This document shows positions 5,694-11,656 of a stretch of DNA of 20,516 nt, one piece after another (the stretch's first letter is position 1; each line of letters begins with the position of its first letter). The stretch is from a virus. The translations under genes and the position numbers were made by a program. The stretch covers positions 1 to 20,516 of the IMG/VR virus record IMGVR_UViG_3300017917_000579. The stretch is one strand, 5' to 3'. The notes beneath the pieces are model-generated. The model did not search any database. It saw only the letters and a program-made list of their open reading frames with translations, and was not told where the DNA came from.

Positions 5694-7150
5694 TGGCCAC
5701 AGCCAGATTACTGATAAAAGATGAAGTAAATGTAAAGATAGAAGGCTTAGATTTACATGAACGCAAAGAACTTAGTAACAAGTTCAAATATGAAATACCT
5801 GGTGCACGTTACTTGCCTGCTGTTCGACTAGGACGCTGGGATGGCAAGGTTGGATTCTTTCAACTGGGTGGCAGTACCTATATCAACTTACTTCCAGAAA
5901 TACTCCCTTACCTAGACAGTCGCGGTTATGATATTGACCTACAGGATGTGCGTGAGTATCGCACGCAGTTTGATTTTGATCAAGTAACTGAAGAAACTTT
6001 TGCACACAAGGTATGGCCAGACAAGCACCCTATGGCAGGGCAACCTGTGGTTCTGCGTGACTATCAAATTGAAATTATCAACAAGTTCTTAGAGAATCCG
6101 CAGTGCATACAGGAAGTAGCTACAGGCGCAGGTAAGACCTTAATGACAGCGGCACTTAGTTATAGCTGTGAACCACATGGACGTACTATTGTTATCGTTC
6201 CGAACAAAAGCCTAGTAACACAAACAGAAGCAGACTATATTAATCTAGGCTTAGATGTGGGCGTGTACTTTGGTGACCGTAAAGAGTTTGGACATCAGCA
6301 TACAATCTGTACTTGGCAAAGTCTAAACATCTTACTTAAGAACACCAAGGGGGGTGAAGCAGACATTACCATTATGGAGTTTTTAGAAGATGTTGTCTGT
6401 GTTATGGTTGACGAAGTACACATGGCCAAAGCAGATGCGCTTAAAACTCTACTCACAGGTGTAATGGGTCATATACCAATCCGCTGGGGCTTAACTGGAA
6501 CTATACCTAAGGAAGCCTATGAACAGGTTAGTCTACTGTGCAGTCTAGGACCAGTAGTAGGTAAACTCAGCGCCAGTGAACTTCAAGAACAAGGTGTACT
6601 AGCTAACTGTCATGTAAATATCTTACAACTTGTAGACTATGTAGAATACAAGGACTATCAATCAGAACTACGCTATCTATTAGAAACAGACGAAAGGTTG
6701 GATTATATAGCACAGCTAGTTGAATCAATTAGATCTTCGGGCAATACACTAATCCTAGTAGATCGTATAGCACCGGGGCGAGCCTTAGTAGAAAAAATTC
6801 GTGATGCAGTATTTGTTTCAGGAGGAACTAAAGCAGATGACCGTAAAGAACACTATGACGATGTGGCAACAAGTGAAGACAAAGTTATTGTCGCCACGTA
6901 TGGTGTTGCCGCTGTTGGCATTAACATCCCTCGTATTTTTAATTTGGTTTTGGTGGAGCCTGGCAAAAGTTTTGTTAGGGTTATTCAAAGTATAGGACGC
7001 GGTATTCGCAAAGCCGAAGACAAGGATTTTGTACAGATTTGGGACATAACCAGTACCTGCAAGTTTGCCAAACGGCACCTTACAACTCGTAAGAAGTTTT
7101 ATACAGAAGCAAACTATCCGTATCAGGTAGAAAAAGTGGAGTGGCGATGA
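5693..7150 (+). CDS. uvsW: UvsW-like superfamily 2 DNA helicase
   Basis: 485 residues, close to T4 UvsW (about 500). Helicase motifs in order: LRDYQIEII (Q-like region, 121-129), Walker A ATGAGKT (143-149), DEVH (240-243), LTGT (267-270), and motif VI QSIGRGIRK (432-440). The N-terminal ~100 residues match the small DNA-binding domain position of UvsW. In T4 this enzyme unwinds branched DNA, reverses stalled forks, dissolves R-loops and switches replication from origin to recombination initiation. Translation is coupled to the upstream 374-residue protein and downstream to the SGNH-like gene through an ATGA overlap. Other phage SF2 helicases share these motifs, but size and setting favour UvsW. 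Confidence 0.88.
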   Translation: MATARLLIKDEVNVKIEGLDLHERKELSNKFKYEIPGARYLPAVRLGRWDGKVGFFQLGGSTYINLLPEILPYLDSRGYDIDLQDVREYRTQFDFDQVTEETFAHKVWPDKHPMAGQPVVLRDYQIEIINKFLENPQCIQEVATGAGKTLMTAALSYSCEPHGRTIVIVPNKSLVTQTEADYINLGLDVGVYFGDRKEFGHQHTICTWQSLNILLKNTKGGEADITIMEFLEDVVCVMVDEVHMAKADALKTLLTGVMGHIPIRWGLTGTIPKEAYEQVSLLCSLGPVVGKLSASELQEQGVLANCHVNILQLVDYVEYKDYQSELRYLLETDERLDYIAQLVESIRSSGNTLILVDRIAPGRALVEKIRDAVFVSGGTKADDRKEHYDDVATSEDKVIVATYGVAAVGINIPRIFNLVLVEPGKSFVRVIQSIGRGIRKAEDKDFVQIWDITSTCKFAKRHLTTRKKFYTEANYPYQVEKVEWR

Positions 7151-7836
7151 ATATTATTGTCTGCGGTGATAGTTGGGCTACACCAGATAAAAGAATACCT
7201 GGGGCACATTTCAGTGAAATTTTAGCTGACAAGTATAAATTTACAGTAACTAACTTGGCAAGAGGTGGTATAAGTAACATTGGGATATGTTTTCAACTTC
7301 AGCACGCATTAACGAACATGGCTCCAACTGTTATTATTCTTTGTTCAACAGACTCTGACAGATTAAATTTTGCTGTAGGAGACTATAAACCCGAGCACGG
7401 ATTAAAAAATATAAGATACACTGATGATGTTAGTGCCACTTGCGGTAGTCCTTTCGTAGGAGATGATGATGCTCCGGTTATTGACGATGTTGCTTTGGTA
7501 TTAGCCCAGGGCAATGATTGGACCAGACCTAGTAAATCTAAAAAATATAAATTAACATCGGCCCAGTGGGAGGCGATTCGCCAATATGTCACGTATTTAC
7601 ATAACAGAGAAATGCAAATGACTATAGATACCTGGGCTTTACAATATTGGATGATGACAGCCTCTGCTAGAAAAATTCCCATACTTGATTTCCATGATTA
7701 CTGGGACATCATTTACCAAAAACATAATATCCCGTCTAGCGGCAACGGGCACTATGTATTTCATACAGAACCATCTCTGCAGATAGAGATTGCTGAACTT
7801 GTAGTAAATGATTTAAAAGGTAAAGGATTGATTTAA
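7147..7836 (+). CDS. SGNH-like hydrolase, divergent
   Basis: 229 residues from the ATG at 7147, chosen because GGAG at 7138-7141 lies 5 bases upstream and the ATG overlaps the UvsW stop; a GTG at 7141 would add two residues. It opens like an SGNH hydrolase: VCGDSW at residues 5-10 (S9), then ARGGISN around 38-44. The usual block III Asn is replaced by STDSDR (67-72), and the C-terminal block is GHYVFHTEPS, with a His but no clear D-x-x-H. Activity is therefore less certain than for the compact SGNH enzyme at 1176. No signal peptide is seen. Similar proteins in phages are often near tail or glycan-related genes; here it follows a helicase. Confidence 0.6.
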   Translation: MNIIVCGDSWATPDKRIPGAHFSEILADKYKFTVTNLARGGISNIGICFQLQHALTNMAPTVIILCSTDSDRLNFAVGDYKPEHGLKNIRYTDDVSATCGSPFVGDDDAPVIDDVALVLAQGNDWTRPSKSKKYKLTSAQWEAIRQYVTYLHNREMQMTIDTWALQYWMMTASARKIPILDFHDYWDIIYQKHNIPSSGNGHYVFHTEPSLQIEIAELVVNDLKGKGLI

Positions 7837-7841
7837 AATCT

Positions 7842-7919
7842 ATGAAACAGTTTAACCAATGCAAAATATTAGAAAAAGATGAATCAGCTGTAATGCTAGC
7901 AAGAAAACTTAAAGGATAG
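7842..7919 (+). CDS. Possible micro-ORF
   Basis: 25 residues beginning MKQFNQCKILEKDESA, charged and helix-prone. It fills the gap between the SGNH-like gene and the gene at 7922. No good ribosome binding site precedes it. The AAAGGA before the next ATG overlaps its last codons, so it could merely be a leader peptide or chance. Confidence 0.25.
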   Translation: MKQFNQCKILEKDESAVMLARKLKG

Positions 7920-7921
7920 AC

Positions 7922-8422
7922 ATGTATATTTTAACACTAGAAAATCAAGCATACGAAATGAATGAGATCCCGGATGAGGTAGATGACCTACGTTTTGCGA
8001 TATTGGACAACAGCGATCCTAAAAATCCAGACTACTTTTTTATTCCCCTAATCTTTTTAGAAAGTTTTAATGCACCTGCATTGGTTTTGAGCATTGGCGG
8101 CAATCTAGTTAAGATGCCTGTGGATTGGCAAATCTTAATAGGTGAACCTGAAATAGGAGATTTAGAAGTTATTCCGTTAAGCAGTATTAATGATCGCGGG
8201 TTCAGTGCCTTTACTTTTAATCCGTTGGGTAGTTTTAAACCAGAATTTCTTCCTATAGAAATAGTTGACATATATCAAGACGTTAAATGGTATTTTCCTA
8301 AATTGAAGCCAGGACAAATGCTAGCAGTACCAGTTACAGATGGTGAACAACCAATGTGTGCGTATTTTGTAAAAGATATCAGCAGACAAAGCGAAGTTGT
8401 TGATTATGGGAAGATATGGTAG
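7922..8422 (+). CDS. Conserved-looking phage protein of unknown function
   Basis: 166 residues with an AAAGGA site 5 bases before the ATG. It is acidic at the N-terminus and rich in beta-forming hydrophobic runs (FFIPLIFLESF, ALVLSIGGN, WYFPKLKPGQMLAVPV) and ends VKDISRQSEVVDYGKIW. No catalytic motif, zinc ligand pattern or membrane segment is evident. Its stop falls two bases before the preferred ATG of the next gene, so it belongs to the same operon. I cannot name it. Confidence 0.65.
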   Translation: MYILTLENQAYEMNEIPDEVDDLRFAILDNSDPKNPDYFFIPLIFLESFNAPALVLSIGGNLVKMPVDWQILIGEPEIGDLEVIPLSSINDRGFSAFTFNPLGSFKPEFLPIEIVDIYQDVKWYFPKLKPGQMLAVPVTDGEQPMCAYFVKDISRQSEVVDYGKIW

Positions 8423-8423
8423 T

Positions 8424-8690
8424 ATGGGCAATCTTAAACCAGGTGCAACCTACATTTATGAACGTGTGGACAATGTGGTCTATGCCCGAGAAGCAGGTAG
8501 TGATCCCAGTACTCGATTTGAAATTGGCCGCGACTATGATCCAAAAGCCAAATCATGGGGGGAACGGGTATTAGAAGACAAAATGTGGGGTGAAATTCGC
8601 CGGATGGCTCTAACCAATCCCACTTTACAAGATGCGGTAGATCGTGTTATAATGATATATAAGTTAAGCAAGGAATACAATGATGTTTAA
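8424..8690 (+). CDS. Small conserved-looking phage protein
   Basis: 88 residues from the ATG at 8424. In-frame starts at 8397 (TTG) and 8406 (ATG) would overlap the previous gene; the 8424 start has a GGGAAG motif 10 bases upstream and gives a protein beginning MGNLKPGATYIYERV. The protein is charged, soluble and mostly helical in its second half. No known motif. Its end overlaps the next gene by 11 bases. Confidence 0.6.
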   Translation: MGNLKPGATYIYERVDNVVYAREAGSDPSTRFEIGRDYDPKAKSWGERVLEDKMWGEIRRMALTNPTLQDAVDRVIMIYKLSKEYNDV

Positions 8691-8916
8691 CCCAGACCAA
8701 TTTAAACCAAAAAAGAAACGTGCAGTAGACCCAAATGCGCCACCTCGCCCAAATCTATTAAGCCAGGACAAGAAACTGCGCGAGCAGACGGAAGCGGTAA
8801 GTAGACTGGTGCAGATAGTTCAACGCCAGCAAGATGAGATTGAAAGCCTACGCACTAAGTATCAGCAGATGCAACAGAGCATAGATCAATTAGTTAATGT
8901 ATTGAGAAGAAAATAA
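8680..8916 (+). CDS. Small coiled-coil protein
   Basis: 78 residues. A basic, proline-rich N-terminus (KPKKKRAVDPNAPPRP, about residues 9-24) leads into one long helix from about residue 30 to the end with heptad spacing of Leu, Val and Ile and many Gln and Glu residues, so a dimeric or trimeric coiled coil is likely. AAGGA lies before two tandem ATGs (8680, 8683). Its TAA overlaps the ATG of the next gene by one base. It may be an adaptor or DNA-binding cofactor; a T4 equivalent cannot be assigned. Confidence 0.6.
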   Translation: MMFNPDQFKPKKKRAVDPNAPPRPNLLSQDKKLREQTEAVSRLVQIVQRQQDEIESLRTKYQQMQQSIDQLVNVLRRK

Positions 8917-9392
8917 TGGCAACAGACTTCAACAGTCCACTATATATCGGTAACGAAATGGCAGCATTTGATCGTAAAGATCGTGCGTATTATGATAAGT
9001 TTACTGATGAAGAACGCAAACAGTTTTCAACTTATCTAATGCTACGCTACGGTGCTAGTGTAGAAGGCAGTGTAGACTTTCAGAGTTATTATCTGCTGGC
9101 TACAAATGAGAATGTAAACAAACATTTCTTTGACTTAAACAAGCATCCTAAACTACAATGGTTAATGTGTACCACTGTTAGTCCAAACATGGGCAAACAA
9201 AAACACTATTGGCAACCTGCTAAGAAAAAAGAAGGCAGTAACAACAAAGCAATTAAGTTTTTAACAGAACAGTTCCCCCAACTCAAAGAAGATGAAATCA
9301 AACTACTAGCAGCTATAAATGATAGATCAGATCTTACAGACATGGCAAGAAAACTCGGCTGGGATGACAAACGTATCAAGTCAGACTTATAA
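8916..9392 (+). CDS. Probable clamp-loader small subunit, gp62-like
   Basis: 158 residues. The pattern resembles T4-like gp62 of marine phages: an early KQFSTYLMLRYGAS block, an aromatic middle with NENVNKHFFDLN and LQWLM, a HYWQPAKKK block near residues 97-105, and a C-terminal helical part with KAIKFLTEQFPQLKEDEIK. In T4, gp62 joins gp44 to load the sliding clamp gp45. T4 gp62 is 187 residues and phage versions are often shorter, so the length fits. No ATPase motif is present, as expected. The match is a remembered family pattern, not an alignment, and gp44 and gp45 are not in this window. Start is coupled to the previous gene by TAATG. Confidence 0.5.
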   Translation: MATDFNSPLYIGNEMAAFDRKDRAYYDKFTDEERKQFSTYLMLRYGASVEGSVDFQSYYLLATNENVNKHFFDLNKHPKLQWLMCTTVSPNMGKQKHYWQPAKKKEGSNNKAIKFLTEQFPQLKEDEIKLLAAINDRSDLTDMARKLGWDDKRIKSDL

Positions 9393-10065
9393 GTGTAAGT
9401 ATTGTGGCAAAGAGTACCGCAAGGAATCAACTCTTGCGGCGCATCTATGCGAAAGCAAACGACGCTGGCAACAGGAAAAAGAACAAGGAGTCCAACTTGG
9501 ATTTCAAGCATACCTGCGATTCTTTGAGTTAACACAAGGTTCAGCTAAACTTAAAAGCTACAGTGATTTTGTAGAAAGTCCCTATTACAGCGCCTTTGTT
9601 AAATTTGGGCGTCACATGCAGAACATACGTGCTGTTAACCCTCGAACATTTATAGATTGGGTAATCAAACAGAATAAAAAACTTGACCACTGGACACACG
9701 AATCAGTATACTTAGAATATCTACATCAATATTTACGAAAGGAAGCAGTACAAGATGCACTGGAACGAGCACTTAACGAAATGCAAGACCACGTGGACAC
9801 CAACCCAGAAATTAAGGGAGGTCTCAGAGACTATTTTCGATACGGCCATAGCAATAGGATTTGCTTTCACATCAGTACGGGCCGTGTTAGTCCTTGGATT
9901 GTGTTTAATTGTACCTCAGGTATTGAGTTTCTTGAGTCGTTAAACGAAGAGCAATTGGCTATGATCTTACCTTGGATAGATCCGGATTATTGGCAACACA
10001 AGTTTAACGACTATCTAGCTGACACTGAATGGGTTAAGATGATATTGAGTGAGGCAGGACTATGA
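9364..10065 (+). CDS. Zinc-binding protein of unknown function
   Basis: 233 residues from the ATG at 9364. An in-frame ATG at 9319 would add 15 residues deep inside the previous gene; neither has a strong ribosome binding site, so the start is uncertain. A zinc-finger-like pattern sits at the N-terminus: C11, C14, H27 and C29 in YKCKYCGKEY and LAAHLCESKRR, followed by a basic patch. The remaining 200 residues are mixed helix and strand, with a long amphipathic helix around EYLHQYLRKEAVQDALERAL and a conserved-looking IDPDYWQHKFNDYLADTEW near the end. It lies between the gp62-like gene and a coiled-coil gene, so nucleic-acid binding in replication or late transcription is a fair guess. I do not recognise a named family. 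Confidence 0.65.
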   Translation: MTNVSSQTYKCKYCGKEYRKESTLAAHLCESKRRWQQEKEQGVQLGFQAYLRFFELTQGSAKLKSYSDFVESPYYSAFVKFGRHMQNIRAVNPRTFIDWVIKQNKKLDHWTHESVYLEYLHQYLRKEAVQDALERALNEMQDHVDTNPEIKGGLRDYFRYGHSNRICFHISTGRVSPWIVFNCTSGIEFLESLNEEQLAMILPWIDPDYWQHKFNDYLADTEWVKMILSEAGL

Positions 10066-10232
10066 GTGATCGTGTTACTGGAGAGCTTGTACAACTACGC
10101 AGTGAGGTGTTATACTTAATACGTCTAGTTGAAAAGTTAGAAAAGAAAATTACTCAACTTGAAGATACAGTTAAAAAGACAGAACAAAAGCCACAAGATC
10201 CTTTTCAAGGAAAAATAATTGAAAAACTTTAA
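10062..10232 (+). CDS. Small coiled-coil protein
   Basis: 56 residues beginning MSDRVTGELVQLRSEV. Residues 6-42 form a continuous helix with heptad-spaced Leu, Val and Ile and alternating Lys and Glu, typical of a coiled coil. It starts in an ATGA overlap with the zinc-protein gene and its last 14 bases overlap the start of the mini-DnaE gene, so all three are probably translated together. Function unknown. Confidence 0.6.
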   Translation: MSDRVTGELVQLRSEVLYLIRLVEKLEKKITQLEDTVKKTEQKPQDPFQGKIIEKL

Positions 10233-10809
10233 GTCAGACATTGACATAGACTTTGCTGATCGTGATCAGATTCTATCGTTATTAGATGTTACACCAAGTA
10301 GCATAATTCGCGATGGTAAATTAGTTCGGCATAACACAGGTGTGCATCCAACTGAGATTCCTGTGGATCCTTTTACTGGATATGCTAGCCTAGACTACAA
10401 CGATGCAGAAGATCGCGGTTATATTAAACTAGACTTTCTTAATGTTAACTTATATAAGCAGGTCCGTGATGAACAACACTTAGTAGAACTAATGCGTGAG
10501 CCTGATTGGACTAAGTTATATGATCTAGCAATATGTAGTCAGTTAATTCATGTGAACAATCATTATGATACCTTGCTGAAAATGCCCGAGCCTGTGGACA
10601 CTGTGGCTAGATTAGCTATGTTTCTAGCAGTTATTCGTCCAGCCAAACGACATCTAATAGGCAAAAGTTGGAAGGATGTTAGTCTTACTATTTGGGACAA
10701 AGTTGAGGGCGAATATGCGTTTAAAAAGTCACATGCGATTGCTTATGCAAATCTTGTAGTAGTAAATCTTAACCTACTCTGCGAACCAGCGTTATCGAAC
10801 GACGCTTAG
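10219..10809 (+). CDS. Miniature DnaE-like (DNA polymerase III alpha) protein
   Basis: 196 residues from a TTG at 10219, with CAAGG 8 bases upstream. Five landmarks of bacterial DnaE occur in the correct order: SDIDIDF (6-12) matching the PDFDVDF catalytic motif with D7 and D9 in the positions of E. coli D401 and D403; RHNTGVHP (37-44) matching the RNAGKHAGG region; GYIKLDFL (67-74) with D72 in place of D555; VARLAMFLAVIRP (129-141) matching the region around ALFRPGP; and FKKSHAIAYA (168-177) matching FNKSHAAAYA. E. coli DnaE has 1160 residues. The PHP domain, the GPGRGSGAGS motif, the thumb and most of the fingers are missing. It could be a minimal nucleotidyltransferase, a decoy of host polymerase, or a replisome adaptor. 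Its end overlaps the convergent gene. Confidence 0.7.
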   Translation: MKNFKSDIDIDFADRDQILSLLDVTPSSIIRDGKLVRHNTGVHPTEIPVDPFTGYASLDYNDAEDRGYIKLDFLNVNLYKQVRDEQHLVELMREPDWTKLYDLAICSQLIHVNNHYDTLLKMPEPVDTVARLAMFLAVIRPAKRHLIGKSWKDVSLTIWDKVEGEYAFKKSHAIAYANLVVVNLNLLCEPALSNDA

Positions 10810-11143
10810 ATCTTTTGTTGGCTATTTCTTTAAGGCTGACATAAGGACCGTGTTGTATTACTACGTCCTTGCTGTTGAATGTTTTCAAACAGACTCTAAA
10901 TTCAATCCAATCTTGTTTTAAGAATACATTAATAGGCACTAGTCTATTACTTTCCCACCACCATTGATCTGCTAGGTCTAAAAATCTAGTTTTCTGATCT
11001 AAAGTTTTTAATATTGCATAGTCGTAGATGGTTGTGATAATCTCGTCCGAGTTTTGTATGATACCAATGTACTCATTGCCACCGTAGGTGAGATAGCTTA
11101 AAAACGGGTATTGATCTAGTAAATTCTTAATGCTATCTTCCAT
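10769..11143 (-). CDS. Minus-strand phage protein of unknown function
   Basis: 124 residues from the ATG at 11143 (complement). The frame is open for a further 39 codons, but those overlap the start of the plus-strand gene at 11182 and read poorly. The protein begins MEDSIKNLLDQYPFLSYL and has a conserved-looking centre with YGGNEYIGIIQN and DLADQWWWESNRLVPINVF, ending in a basic tail (KRSKRRSITLVRRVG). The acidic to basic layout suggests nucleic-acid or protein binding. No family recognised. Its 3' end overlaps the convergent mini-DnaE gene by 41 bases, and its start is 38 bases from the divergent structural gene. Confidence 0.6.
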   Translation of the reverse strand: MEDSIKNLLDQYPFLSYLTYGGNEYIGIIQNSDEIITTIYDYAILKTLDQKTRFLDLADQWWWESNRLVPINVFLKQDWIEFRVCLKTFNSKDVVIQHGPYVSLKEIANKRSKRRSITLVRRVG

Positions 11144-11152
11144 TAACGCTCT

Positions 11153-11160
11153 GCTAAATA
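11153..11160 (+). promoter_or_regulatory. Late-promoter-like box before the structural gene at 11182
   Basis: GCTAAATA at 11153-11160 resembles the late promoter core of T4-like phages. Transcription would start about 11166, just before an AAGGA site (11167-11171) and the TTG start at 11182. The box lies in the 38-base gap between divergent genes, which supports a regulatory role. Confidence 0.45.
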
Positions 11161-11181
11161 TGTAATAAGGATTAAGACAAA

Positions 11182-11616
11182 TTGCCTCACATCTCAAGTT
11201 ATTTATATGACAACAGAATCCAAGTTCAACTTTTGGATGAGGACCCGTCTTTAAAGACAAGGAATCGCATCGTGTACGCTAGAACAGTAAAAGTTTATGA
11301 CAATATTGACAATGTAATCACTATTAATTTTCGTAACAGTGATCAAAAGCCAGCAAACATTGTAGGAAAAACATTTACATTTAGCGTAACCTCAGCAGAA
11401 GGTAATGCCGCAGTTTGGTCTACAAATGTCACTATAAGTAATGTGTCTACTGCTATAGGCAGTGTGACCTTAGATCAAGCGAACGTAGCTAACTTAACAC
11501 ACGAATTTTATAACTACACTATCAGCTACAATTCAGGTAGCCTAACTTTACCAGCCTACACCGACGACAACTGGGGCGCGGCTGGACAACTTCAAATACT
11601 ACATAACGTTTACTAA
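11182..11616 (+). CDS. Beta-rich baseplate or tail adaptor protein
   Basis: 144 residues from a TTG at 11182, with AAGGA ending 10 bases upstream. No ATG in frame gives a sensible alternative. The body is a run of beta strands with polar loops (VKVYDNIDNVITINFRN, DQKPANIVGKTFTFSV, SAIGSVTL-like strands), the pattern of immunoglobulin-like N-terminal domains of baseplate upper proteins: ask-for-strand, a DQKP turn, then a GKTFTF strand. The C-terminus holds PAYTDDNWGAAGQLQI. It sits directly upstream of two tail-fibre genes and downstream of a late-type promoter box, so a tail or baseplate structural role is likely. The exact T4 equivalent is not clear. Confidence 0.55.
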   Translation: MPHISSYLYDNRIQVQLLDEDPSLKTRNRIVYARTVKVYDNIDNVITINFRNSDQKPANIVGKTFTFSVTSAEGNAAVWSTNVTISNVSTAIGSVTLDQANVANLTHEFYNYTISYNSGSLTLPAYTDDNWGAAGQLQILHNVY

Positions 11617-11624
11617 CAAACTAC

Positions 11625-11641
11625 GATAAATACTCTATAAT
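11625..11641 (+). promoter_or_regulatory. Late-promoter-like box before the large fibre gene
   Basis: GATAAATACT (11625-11634) matches the T4 late promoter core at seven of eight positions and is followed at once by a TATAAT (11636-11641). Transcription from the late box would start near 11638, leaving about 19 bases of leader with a CAGGG site before the ATG at 11657. The gene is structural, so a late promoter is expected here. Confidence 0.6.
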
Positions 11642-11656
11642 AACCAGGGTATTCTC

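Noticed and set aside
10219-10809. Mini-DnaE as a simple pseudogene fragment of a full dnaE
   Set aside because: The motifs are spread over the whole of full-length DnaE's polymerase core but lie within 196 residues in one open frame, which internal condensation explains better than truncation.
11144-11260. 39-codon N-terminal extension of the minus-strand gene
   Set aside because: It overlaps the 5' end of the plus-strand structural gene and reads unlike the rest; the ATG at 11143 is a better start.
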